DNA from: Tepidamorphus sp.
GTDB taxonomy: Bacteria > Pseudomonadota > Alphaproteobacteria > Rhizobiales > Tepidamorphaceae
NCBI GenBank assembly: GCA_028280885.1
Contig: JANQKY010000013.1
Coordinates: 1 to 64,000, forward strand
Reading direction: 5' to 3'
Length of the DNA stretch: 64,000 nucleotides
Shown here: piece by piece, positions 50,495-58,647 of the stretch
Numbering within the stretch: the stretch's first letter is position 1
Layout of the letters: the number at the start of each line of letters is the position of its first letter
Program-made: the position numbers and the translations under genes
Notes under the pieces: model-generated
What the model was told of the DNA's origin: nothing
The model's database searches: none
The model's input: only the letters and a program-made list of their open reading frames with translations

Positions 50495-51744
50495 TGCTGC
50501 TCGGCTGCATCGGCGATGATTTCACCGGATCGAGCGATCTCGCCAATACGCTCGCCAAGCAGGGCATGCGCACGGTGCAATATACCGGCATCCCCGACCG
50601 CGCCGCCGAAAGCGATGTCGAGGCCGGTGTCGTCGCGCTCAAGTCGCGCTCGATCGACCCCGCCGAGGCGGTGCGCCAGTCGCTGGACGCGCTTGACTGG
50701 CTGAAGGCGCAGGGCTGCCGGCAGTTCTTCTTCAAATACTGCTCGACCTTCGATTCCACCAAGGACGGCAATATCGGCCCTGTCGCCGACGCGCTCGCCG
50801 AGGCGCTCGATGCCGACCGCGTCATCGTCTGCCCGGCCTTTCCCGGCACCGGCCGGTCGCTTTACCAGGGCCATCTGTTCGTCGGCGACAAGCTGCTCAA
50901 CGAAAGCGGCCTTGAAAACCACCCGCTCAATCCGATGACCGATCCGGACATCCGCCGCTGGCTGTCCTATCAGTCGGACAACCGGGTCGGCCACGTCCCG
51001 GTCAACGCGGTCATGGCCGGCCCGGAGGCGATCTCAGCAGCGTTGCAGAACGAGCGCGCGGCCGGCAACCGGCTCGTCGTGGTCGATGCACTGCGCGACG
51101 CGGACCTGATCGCGATCGGCGCCGCCGCAGCCGACCTGCCGCTGATCACCGGCGGTTCCGGCGTCGCGCTCGGACTGCCGGCGAATTTCGTGCGGCAGGG
51201 GCTGATGACGCAGACGCTGTCGGCGTGGACAGGGCAGGGCGGCGGCTGCGCGATCCTGTCCGGCTCCTGCTCGAACGCGACGCGCGGCCAGATCGCCGAA
51301 CACGCCAAATCCCATCCCGTCTACGAGATCGACGCCGGCGCGGTGATCGAGGGGCGGCTTGCCGCTTCGCAGGTCGCCGCCTGGATCCTTGACGCCGGCG
51401 GCCTGCCGCTCGCCTTTTCCTCCGCCGAGCCCGAGGCCGTCACCGCGATTCAGGAGCGATACGGGCGCGAGCGCTCCGCCGAGGCGCTGGAGCGCTTTTT
51501 CGCCGAGACCGCCCGCGCGCTGGTCGCAGGCGGCACGACCCGCCTGATCTGCGCCGGCGGCGAGACCTCCGGCGCCGTCGTCGAGGGGCTTCAACTCGAT
51601 GCGCTCGAGATCGGCCCGGAGATCGATCCGGGCGTGCCCGCCCTGCGCGCCGGGCCGGATCTGGTGGTGGCGCTGAAATCCGGCAATTTCGGCGCGCCGG
51701 ACTTCTTTGCAAAGGCCACCGGCGTTCTGGAGGCGGACGGGTGA
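50494..51744 (+). CDS. otnK: 3-oxo-tetronate 4-kinase
   Basis: Four-carbon acid sugar kinase of the former DUF1537 family (416 aa). The N-terminal signature is GCIGDDFTGSSDLANTLAKQG (in part), and the C-terminal nucleotide-binding part shows ICAGGETSGAVVEGL. It phosphorylates the 3-oxo-tetronate made by isomerase OtnI from the 2-oxo compound. The ATG at 50494 overlaps the ltnD stop; a GTG three bases upstream is the alternative. Context with aldolase and isomerase makes the assignment secure at family level. Confidence 0.92.
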   Translation: MLLGCIGDDFTGSSDLANTLAKQGMRTVQYTGIPDRAAESDVEAGVVALKSRSIDPAEAVRQSLDALDWLKAQGCRQFFFKYCSTFDSTKDGNIGPVADALAEALDADRVIVCPAFPGTGRSLYQGHLFVGDKLLNESGLENHPLNPMTDPDIRRWLSYQSDNRVGHVPVNAVMAGPEAISAALQNERAAGNRLVVVDALRDADLIAIGAAAADLPLITGGSGVALGLPANFVRQGLMTQTLSAWTGQGGGCAILSGSCSNATRGQIAEHAKSHPVYEIDAGAVIEGRLAASQVAAWILDAGGLPLAFSSAEPEAVTAIQERYGRERSAEALERFFAETARALVAGGTTRLICAGGETSGAVVEGLQLDALEIGPEIDPGVPALRAGPDLVVALKSGNFGAPDFFAKATGVLEADG

Positions 51745-52388
51745 GCGAGGCGAAGCTGCGCGAGACGATCTGCCTGCTCGCCAGGTCGATGTTCGATCGC
51801 GGGCTCACCGGCGGCAGCACCGGCAACATCTCCGCGCGCACCGCGGATGGCGGCTTGCTGGTCTCGCCGACCGGCACCAGCTTCGGCCGGCTCGATCCGG
51901 GCCGGCTCAGCCGCTTCGATGCCGCCGGCACGCTGATCGACGGCGACAGGCCGACCAAGGAAATGCCGCTGCATTCCGCCTTCTACGACACCCGCGCGAG
52001 CACCGGCGCCGTCGTGCACCTGCATTCGGCCCATTCCGTCGCCCTGTCGATGATGCCGGATGTGGACGAAGACAATTTCCTGCCGGCGCTCACGCCCTAT
52101 GCGATCATGAAGCTCGGCCGGGTGAAACTCCTGCCGTTCTTCCTGCCCGGCGATCCGGCGATGGGCGAGGCGGTGCGCGGGCTTGCCGGAAAGCGCTCGG
52201 CGGTGATGCTGGCCAATCACGGCCCGGTCGTGGCGGGCAAGGATGTCGAGGCGGCCTGCAATGCCGTCGAGGAACTGGAAGATACCGCGAAGCTCGCGAT
52301 GCTGACGCGCGGGCTCCGGCCGCGCGGCCTGACGGATCAGCAGGTCGCGGATGTCGTGACGCGGTTCGATGTGGAGTGGGATCAATGA
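51741..52388 (+). CDS. otnC: 3-oxo-tetronate 4-phosphate decarboxylase (class II aldolase family)
   Basis: Zinc-dependent class II aldolase/adducin-family enzyme (215 aa). Metal-ligand histidines lie in VVHLHSAHS (His93, His95) and a third is expected in ANHGPVV. GGSTGNIS near residue 25 is the phosphate-binding loop. In the OtnK/OtnC pathway it decarboxylates 3-oxo-tetronate 4-phosphate to dihydroxyacetone phosphate. GTG start overlapping the otnK stop (GTGA) shows coupling. Confidence 0.9.
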   Translation: MSEAKLRETICLLARSMFDRGLTGGSTGNISARTADGGLLVSPTGTSFGRLDPGRLSRFDAAGTLIDGDRPTKEMPLHSAFYDTRASTGAVVHLHSAHSVALSMMPDVDEDNFLPALTPYAIMKLGRVKLLPFFLPGDPAMGEAVRGLAGKRSAVMLANHGPVVAGKDVEAACNAVEELEDTAKLAMLTRGLRPRGLTDQQVADVVTRFDVEWDQ

Positions 52389-53161
52389 AATTTTCCGCAA
52401 ATCTCGGCTTTCTCTGGACCGACCGGCCGCTGCCCGACGCGATCCGCGCTGCCAAGGCGGCCGGGTTCGACGCCGTCGAGTGCCATTGGCCCTACGAGGT
52501 GCCCGTCGAGGACACGCGCGCCGCGCTTGCCGAGACCGGGCTTGAAATGCTCGGCCTGAACACCCGGCGCGGTGATGTGGCGGCCGGCGAAAACGGCTTG
52601 TCGGCGCTGCCCGGCCGGGAGGCCGAGGCGCGCGCGGCGATCGACGAGGCGATCGCCTATGCCGCCGCGATCGGCGCGAAAAAGGTGCATGTGATGGCCG
52701 GCATGGCTTCGGGCGACAAGGCACGCGACGTCTTTATCGCCAATCTCCGCCATGCCTGCGCGGCCGCCGCGCCGCATGGCATCACGATCCTGACCGAGCC
52801 GCTCAACAGCCAGGACGCGCCCGGCTATTTCCTCAGCACCACGGCCGAGGCCGAGGCGATCATCGCCGCTGTCGGCGCACCGAACATGAAGCTGATGTTC
52901 GACTGCTATCACGTGCAGATCATGGAGGGGAATGTCTGCGCGCGGCTTCAGCGCCTGCTGTCGCTGATCGGCCATATCCAGTTCGCCGCCGTCCCCGGAC
53001 GCGGCCGGCCGGATGTCGGCGAACTCGATTACCCGTTCATCTTCAAGGCGGTCGAGGCGCTCGGCTATGCCGAGCCGCTGGGCGCGGAATACAAGCCCGA
53101 CGGCGACACCGACGCCTCGCTCGCCTGGCTTGCGGCCTGGCGCGCTAACCAGCCGTCTTAA
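52385..53161 (+). CDS. otnI: 2-oxo-tetronate isomerase (hydroxypyruvate isomerase family)
   Basis: TIM-barrel isomerase (258 aa) of the Hyi/OtnI family. Typical segments are MKFSANLGFLWTDRPL, ILTEPLNSQDAPGYFL (metal Glu) and LMFDCYHVQIMEGN, with GAEYKPDGDT near the end carrying the second Glu. It interconverts 2-oxo- and 3-oxo-tetronate for OtnK. ATGA overlap with otnC. The last 17 bp overlap the convergent glpD gene end to end. Confidence 0.9.
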   Translation: MKFSANLGFLWTDRPLPDAIRAAKAAGFDAVECHWPYEVPVEDTRAALAETGLEMLGLNTRRGDVAAGENGLSALPGREAEARAAIDEAIAYAAAIGAKKVHVMAGMASGDKARDVFIANLRHACAAAAPHGITILTEPLNSQDAPGYFLSTTAEAEAIIAAVGAPNMKLMFDCYHVQIMEGNVCARLQRLLSLIGHIQFAAVPGRGRPDVGELDYPFIFKAVEALGYAEPLGAEYKPDGDTDASLAWLAAWRANQPS

Positions 53162-54671
53162 GCGCCGCCCGTTCCGCCGCCATCCACTGGTCGAGCCGCT
53201 TAACCGCCTCGTCGCGGATCACGAGGCCGAGTTTCGACCGGCGCCACACTATGTCGGCGGCGGTCCGGGCCCATTCCTCGCGCATCAGGAACCGGACCTC
53301 GCGCTCATAGAGATCGGCCCCGAAATGCGTGCCGAGATCGGCCACGTCGGTGGCCGAGCCGAGGATCTCGGCGGTGTCGGTGCCGTAATTGCGCACCAGC
53401 CGGGCGATCAGCGTCTCCGGCAGGCCGGGATGGGCGGACCGGTATTCGGCGCAGAGCCGGTCGTAGCCGTCTGTGGGAAAATCACCGCCGGGCAGCGTCG
53501 CGCCCCGTGTCCAGGCCGGGCCGCGCGCGCCGAGGATCGGTTCGATCTCGGCAAGCGCTGCCTCCGCCAGCCGCCGATAGGTGGTGATCTTGCCGCCGAA
53601 GATGCTGACCAGGGCGCCGCCTTGCGCATCGCCATTGGTCTCGATGACGTAGTCGCGTGTCGCGTCCTGGGCCTTCGAGGTGCCGTCGTCATAAAGCGGA
53701 CGTACGCCGGAATAGGTCCACACGACGTCCCCGGCGGTGATCGGCGCGGCGAAGTATTCGCTTGCCGCCGCGCACAGATAGGCGCGTTCCTCCGCACTGA
53801 TCGCGACATCGTCGGGATCGCCGGTGAAGTCCCGGTCGGTCGTGCCGATCAGCGTGAAGTCGCGCTCATAGGGGATCGCGAAGACGATCCGGTTGTCGGC
53901 GTTCTGGAAGATGTAGCACTGCGGTCCGTCATAGAGGCGCGGCACGACGATGTGGCTGCCCTGAACGAGCCGGACATGGCCCCGCGCGTTGAGCCGGGCG
54001 ACGACGGCCAGGATCCGGTCGACCCACGGTCCGCCGGCATTCACGACAAGCCGGGCCGTCTCCTCGATCGTTTCGCCGGTGTCCTCGTCCCTGAGCCAGA
54101 GCCGCCAGCCGCCGTCGCGCCGCTCGGCGCGGATGCAGGCGGTGCGGGTGCGCACGGTGGCGCCGCGACGGGCGGCGTCGCGGGCATTCAGCACGACCAG
54201 GCGGGAATCCTGCACCCAGCAGTCGGAATACTCGAAGGCGCGCCGGTAGCCGGGTTTGAGCGGTGCGCCCGCCCGATCGCCGGAGAGATCGATCGTCCGG
54301 GTCGCCGGCAGCTTCCGCCGACCGCCGATATGGTCATAGAGAAACAGGCCGAGCCGCAACAGCCAGGCCGGTCTCAGGCCGGCATGGTGGGGCAGCACGA
54401 AGCGCAGCGGCCAGATGATGTGCGGTGCCATCGCCCACAGCACCTCGCGTTCCTGAAGCGCCTCGCGCACCAGCCGGAACTCGTAATGCTCCAGATAGCG
54501 CAGGCCGCCATGGATCAGCTTGGTCGAGGCCGACGAGGTGCCGCTTGCCAGGTCATCCTTTTCCGCAAGGCCAACGGAGTAGCCGCGTCCGGCCGCGTCG
54601 CGCGCGATGCCGGCGCCGTTGATGCCGCCGCCGATGACGAAGATGTCGTAGGTGAAATCGCGGGTCGCCAT
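53145..54671 (-). CDS. glpD: FAD-dependent glycerol-3-phosphate dehydrogenase
   Basis: Membrane-associated flavoenzyme (508 aa) oxidising glycerol 3-phosphate to dihydroxyacetone phosphate with electrons to quinone. The FAD loop is IFVIGGGINGAGIARDAAGRG (in part), followed by SSASTKLIHGGLRYLE and later GTTDRDFTGDP and GGKITTYRRLAE, all GlpD-like. No glpF or glpK is nearby. It lies 133 bp after the GntR gene on the same strand and may belong to the tctCBA-GntR operon, hinting that the imported compound yields glycerol 3-phosphate. Confidence 0.93.
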   Translation of the reverse strand: MATRDFTYDIFVIGGGINGAGIARDAAGRGYSVGLAEKDDLASGTSSASTKLIHGGLRYLEHYEFRLVREALQEREVLWAMAPHIIWPLRFVLPHHAGLRPAWLLRLGLFLYDHIGGRRKLPATRTIDLSGDRAGAPLKPGYRRAFEYSDCWVQDSRLVVLNARDAARRGATVRTRTACIRAERRDGGWRLWLRDEDTGETIEETARLVVNAGGPWVDRILAVVARLNARGHVRLVQGSHIVVPRLYDGPQCYIFQNADNRIVFAIPYERDFTLIGTTDRDFTGDPDDVAISAEERAYLCAAASEYFAAPITAGDVVWTYSGVRPLYDDGTSKAQDATRDYVIETNGDAQGGALVSIFGGKITTYRRLAEAALAEIEPILGARGPAWTRGATLPGGDFPTDGYDRLCAEYRSAHPGLPETLIARLVRNYGTDTAEILGSATDVADLGTHFGADLYEREVRFLMREEWARTAADIVWRRSKLGLVIRDEAVKRLDQWMAAERAALKTAG

Positions 54672-54804
54672 CGCCTGCTCGATCAACTTCCGGACACGGG
54701 CAGCCCAGTCTGGTCCGCGATTTTGCCCGCCGTCTCGATATCGCAACGGACCGGCCGGCACAACTCGGCGGTCGCCGTCCCGGGGGTGCCAGACCTGCGG
54801 GGCG

Positions 54805-55554
54805 TCAGAACTGCAGCGTGCAGCGGGCGACCGGCGCGGTGATCCGCTGCCAGTAGACCGGGGTTTCGTTGAAGTCGAAGGCGTGCGCGATGATCTCGAA
54901 CAGGTCGCCATGCCCGCCCGGCTCGGGCGCCGGGATGACCTCGATCAGATGCTCCGCCCGCTTGACCGACAGGCCGAAGGTCTGTTCGAGATAGGGCCGG
55001 ATGTTCATCATCTCCAGTTCGACGGTCTGCGTCTCGACGAGGCCCGGCACGAGCCGCGCGCGCAGATACATCTCCGCATCGACGGGAATGCCGAAGCGCA
55101 CGAGGTGCCGGCGAATGCGCACATAGCCGTCATCGCCGCCCAGGAATGCCGCCCAGCGGCCGGTTTCCGAGACAGACGCGATATCCACATCGAACTCGGG
55201 CCACCAAAGCGGCAGGCCCGTTTCCCGGTCGAACAGCCGGAAATGCCAGGTCTCCGAGCCGATGTTCCGGCCCTCCGTCACACGGGTGCCGTCGCCGCGC
55301 CGGCGGTGAATGACGCCGACCTGCTGAAGCTGCTGCAGCGCCACCTGGACCGTCCCCAGGCTGACGCCGAGGTTCTTGGCGAGCTGCGTTTCCGGCGGCA
55401 GCATCCGGCCGGGCGTCAGGCGCCCGTCACCGATCGCCGCGCCGATGGCAAGCCTGACGGCGCTGCGCTTGGTGCAGCCCGGCCGGCGCAGATGCGTCTC
55501 CACATCCGCGGCAAGCTCGGTTTCCAGGTCGAAGCTGTCAGTCGTTTTTATCAC
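54805..55554 (-). CDS. GntR-family regulator with UTRA domain
   Basis: A 249-aa regulator: N-terminal GntR winged helix (MLPPETQLAKNLGVSLGTVQVALQQLQQVG in part) and C-terminal UTRA ligand domain (ETGLPLWWPEFDV, EHLIEVIPAPE). The GTG at 55554 overlaps the tctA stop (GTGATAA), so it is the fourth gene of the tct operon. UTRA proteins bind sugars, amino sugars or phosphonate/histidine-type ligands. Its probable target is the 16-bp palindrome at 58594-58609. Confidence 0.85.
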   Translation of the reverse strand: MIKTTDSFDLETELAADVETHLRRPGCTKRSAVRLAIGAAIGDGRLTPGRMLPPETQLAKNLGVSLGTVQVALQQLQQVGVIHRRRGDGTRVTEGRNIGSETWHFRLFDRETGLPLWWPEFDVDIASVSETGRWAAFLGGDDGYVRIRRHLVRFGIPVDAEMYLRARLVPGLVETQTVELEMMNIRPYLEQTFGLSVKRAEHLIEVIPAPEPGGHGDLFEIIAHAFDFNETPVYWQRITAPVARCTLQF

Positions 55555-57050
55555 GCACGCCGCGCTGCTCTTATCAAGACGAACCCGGTCAGCGCGAGGA
55601 ACACCAGTGCGATCGGGCTTTCGACTATAACGGTGAAATCCGACTGGTAAAGCAGCAGCGACTGGCGCAGTGAGGTTTCGAACATGTCGCCGAGCAGGAA
55701 GCCGATCACCAGGCAGACGACCGGAAAGCCGCCCCGCCGCATCACCAGACCGAGCACGGCGAAGGCCAGCATCACCCAGATGTCGAACAGCGATTGCGTC
55801 GGCAGGTAGACGCCGACGATGCACATGACGAAGACCGGTGGCAGCACCAGGCCCTTCGGCAGGGTGGCGAACCAGCCCCAGATCTGGATGCCGACCCGGC
55901 CGATCGCCAGATGCACGACATTGGCCATCAGCATTGAGGCGAACAGCGCGTAGATGACGTCGCCATGCATGGTCAGCATGAAGGGACCCGGCACGATGCC
56001 GTGGATGATGAAGGCGCCGATCAGGAGCGCCGCGGCGATATTGCCCGGCACGCCGAGCGCGATCGTCGGGACGAGGTTCGACCCGACGACGGCGCTGTTG
56101 GCGGCTTCCGTTGCGATGATGCCCTCCGGATTGCCCGTGCCGAAACTCTGAGGCGTCTTGGAGGCCCGGCGGGTCGCGCCATAGCTTAAGAACGCGGCAA
56201 GCGTCACGCCGAGGCCGGGCAGCATGCCGACGCCCGAACCGATCAGCGCCGAGCGGATGATGGTCTTCCAATGGCTGAAGAACTCGCCGATCGGCAGCGC
56301 GGTTTTGAGACCGGAGCGCGCTTCGGCCTCCGGCGCGGTTTCCGCCTTCGCCGGGCCCGCCGGCTGCGGCCCGAAGCGCATGTCGATCAGTTCCTGCAGG
56401 ACGGAGGCCATCGCCAGCGAGCCGATCGCCACGGCGGCAAGCGACAGCCCGTCATAGAGGTTGATCTCGCCGAAGGTCATGCGCTGGCTCGAATCGACCG
56501 GATCGAGTCCGATCGAGGCCAGGAACACACCCAGAAAGATCGCGATCAGCGCCTTCACCGTCGAGCCACTCGAAATGCCGGACAGGAGCGCGAAGGAGAA
56601 CAGCAGGATCGAGGTGTATTCCAGCGGGCCGAATTGCAGCGCGATCGCGGCGAACGGCACGACCAGCACGATCAGCAGGAGATCGGAGATCGTGTCGCCG
56701 GTCACCGAGGAGAACAGCGCGAATTTCAGCGCCCTGCGCGACTCACCGCGCTTGGCCATCGGATAGCCGTCGAGGGCTGCGGCCGCGGCCTCGGGCGTGC
56801 CCGGCGAATTCAAGAGGATCGCCGGCACCGCGCCGCCGGACGTGCCGCCCTTGTTGACCCCGACCAGGAAGGCGATCGCCGAGATCGGCGACATATAGAA
56901 GGTGATCGGGATCAGCACGGCCATGGCGGTGACACTGCCAAGGCCCGGAATGGCGCCGATCACGATGCCGAGCGTGATGCCGGCGGCGATGAACATGAGA
57001 TTGGTGACCGTGAAGGCCGCCTGGAAGCCGAGCAGCAGATTTTCGATCAT
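55551..57050 (-). CDS. tctA: Tripartite tricarboxylate transporter large permease
   Basis: Integral membrane protein of the TctA family (499 aa, about 12 helices). The hallmark motifs are present: IPGLGSVTAMAVLIPITFYM (in part), GGAVPAILLNSPGTPEAAA and GMLPGLGVTLAAFLSYG. It works with TctB and the TctC receptor to import a carboxylate-like solute driven by an ion gradient. It begins 21 bp after tctB. Confidence 0.93.
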   Translation of the reverse strand: MIENLLLGFQAAFTVTNLMFIAAGITLGIVIGAIPGLGSVTAMAVLIPITFYMSPISAIAFLVGVNKGGTSGGAVPAILLNSPGTPEAAAAALDGYPMAKRGESRRALKFALFSSVTGDTISDLLLIVLVVPFAAIALQFGPLEYTSILLFSFALLSGISSGSTVKALIAIFLGVFLASIGLDPVDSSQRMTFGEINLYDGLSLAAVAIGSLAMASVLQELIDMRFGPQPAGPAKAETAPEAEARSGLKTALPIGEFFSHWKTIIRSALIGSGVGMLPGLGVTLAAFLSYGATRRASKTPQSFGTGNPEGIIATEAANSAVVGSNLVPTIALGVPGNIAAALLIGAFIIHGIVPGPFMLTMHGDVIYALFASMLMANVVHLAIGRVGIQIWGWFATLPKGLVLPPVFVMCIVGVYLPTQSLFDIWVMLAFAVLGLVMRRGGFPVVCLVIGFLLGDMFETSLRQSLLLYQSDFTVIVESPIALVFLALTGFVLIRAARRA

Positions 57051-57071
57051 GTCCGACCCGCCAAATTCGGG

Positions 57072-57557
57072 TTAGGGGAGGGCAACCGTGAAGATCGTCC
57101 AGGCCCCGACCATGACGACGATGGGAAACGCAACGGCAAGCAGCGCCAGCGCCCACCATTTGCGATAGCCCGCGACGATCCCGCCGACCCCGATCATCGC
57201 CACCGCCGTCGGCAGGAAGCCGATCGTCGGCAGCGCCACGGCAATGGCGATGGCCGCGACGACGCAGATGGCCGTCTCGGTCAGGATCGGCCGGCCCAAT
57301 TGCCAGCCGCGCGCCCAGTCGACCGCCGGCTTCGTGCGCCAGACCCGGTGACCGACCATGCCGAGCGACAGGACGAGCACGACGCCGGCGCCGAGATTGG
57401 GAAAGAAGGCCGGCGCGACGTCTGACCCGCTCGCCTGCGTATTCACATAGGCCGGGATCAGCCAGACGAGGCAGATCAGGCAGACGGCGGACAGGACCAG
57501 GCCCGAGGCGATATCGACGGCGGCGGACCCGCCGTCGATATCGTTCTGCGTCGTCAC
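57072..57557 (-). CDS. tctB: Tripartite tricarboxylate transporter small permease
   Basis: Small four-helix membrane subunit (161 aa) of the TctB family: hydrophobic segments at ~15-33, 43-62, 83-110 and 125-155. The weakly conserved family is recognised mainly by size, topology and place between tctC and tctA. The ATG overlaps the tctC stop (ATGA). Confidence 0.85.
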   Translation of the reverse strand: MTTQNDIDGGSAAVDIASGLVLSAVCLICLVWLIPAYVNTQASGSDVAPAFFPNLGAGVVLVLSLGMVGHRVWRTKPAVDWARGWQLGRPILTETAICVVAAIAIAVALPTIGFLPTAVAMIGVGGIVAGYRKWWALALLAVAFPIVVMVGAWTIFTVALP

Positions 57558-58516
57558 TGGATCGCCTCAAGGACCTTCTTCAGGCCCTCGTTGGTCCGGT
57601 CGATATCGGCCGTCAGATCGGCGCTGTTCTGATAGGCGATCGGGAATTTCAGGTTCTCGGTGACGAGCTCGACGAATTTCGGCTCCTCGATGGCCTTGGC
57701 AATGGCGGCTTCGAGCTTGGCGACCACATCCGCCGGGAGGCCGGCCGGCCCGGCGATCAGGGCCTGGCCCGGAATGGCGACGCCATAGAGTTCCTGGATC
57801 GAGGCGACGTCCGGGCTTGCCGCCAGCCGCTCGGAGATCAGCGACATCAGCACCTTCATCTGGTCGCCATAGCGGCTGTGGACGCCGCCGCTATAGGAGA
57901 AGTCGACCTTGCCGCCGAGCAGGAACGGCATCGCCTCGCCGCCGCCCTTGGTCGGAATGCCGGTCCACTCGACGCCCTCGACCTTGGCGAGATAGTCGAT
58001 GAACGCCTTGGTGACCGCGCCCTGGTCGGCATAGTTCAGCCGATTGTCCTTGGCGTGCGCGATCAGTTCCTCGAACGTGTTGAAGGGCGCATCGGCGCGG
58101 GCCACGATCGCCTGCTGATAGACGGTGATCTGCGAGATATAGGTGAAGTCCTCCGGCCCGTAGTCGACATCCTGGGTGAGCGGTGCCCACAGGATCGCGG
58201 TCGAGGCGGCAAACAGCAGCGTGTAGCCGTCGGCCGGCGCCTTGGCGACCTCGGTCGCGCCGATCGCGCCGCCGGCGCCGGGCCGGGTGCGAACGATCAC
58301 CTGCGATCCGAGCGCGTCCCCCAACGCCTCCGCGAACACGCGCCCCATCGTCTCGGTGCTGCCGCCGGCCTTGTAGGGAATGATCAGGGTGACGGGCTTG
58401 TCGGGATACTCCGCCAGGGCCGCACCGGGTAAAGCCATTGCAAAGGCACCCGCGAGGGCGCCCGTGAGCACGCCCGTGAGCGCTGCGGCGAATGTGCGTC
58501 GGGTCAGTCTGATCAT
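57554..58516 (-). CDS. tctC: Tripartite tricarboxylate transporter substrate-binding protein
   Basis: Periplasmic TctC/Bug-type receptor (320 aa). A long Sec signal (ending PGAALAEYPDKP) is followed by the family's N-terminal YPDKPVTLIIPY and the PGAGGAIGATEVAKAPADGYTLL block (in parts). Bug receptors bind small organic anions. First gene of the leftward operon tctC-tctB-tctA-GntR(-glpD), divergent from the PHP-like hydrolase gene. Confidence 0.92.
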   Translation of the reverse strand: MIRLTRRTFAAALTGVLTGALAGAFAMALPGAALAEYPDKPVTLIIPYKAGGSTETMGRVFAEALGDALGSQVIVRTRPGAGGAIGATEVAKAPADGYTLLFAASTAILWAPLTQDVDYGPEDFTYISQITVYQQAIVARADAPFNTFEELIAHAKDNRLNYADQGAVTKAFIDYLAKVEGVEWTGIPTKGGGEAMPFLLGGKVDFSYSGGVHSRYGDQMKVLMSLISERLAASPDVASIQELYGVAIPGQALIAGPAGLPADVVAKLEAAIAKAIEEPKFVELVTENLKFPIAYQNSADLTADIDRTNEGLKKVLEAIQ

Positions 58517-58593
58517 CAGGGTCTCCTTTTCGATCAGTGCGTGTGTGGCCTGTTCCGGCTGGAAGGGATTTTTTGATTTTAAGCTTGCGCTAT

Positions 58594-58609
58594 AAAACTA
58601 TATAGTTTT
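58594..58609. promoter_or_regulatory. 16-bp perfect palindrome in tctC/PHP-like divergent gap
   Basis: AAAACTATATAGTTTT is a perfect 16-bp palindrome in the 131-bp gap between tctC and the PHP-like gene. The surrounding sequence is unusually AT-rich (58567-58610). Its symmetric ACTATATAGT core suits a GntR/UTRA dimer, so it is the likely operator for the regulator encoded at 54805-55554, acting on both divergent units. Confidence 0.6.
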
Positions 58610-58647
58610 GATTGTGTCCAGTGATTTTACTTAAAGGAGCACCCACC

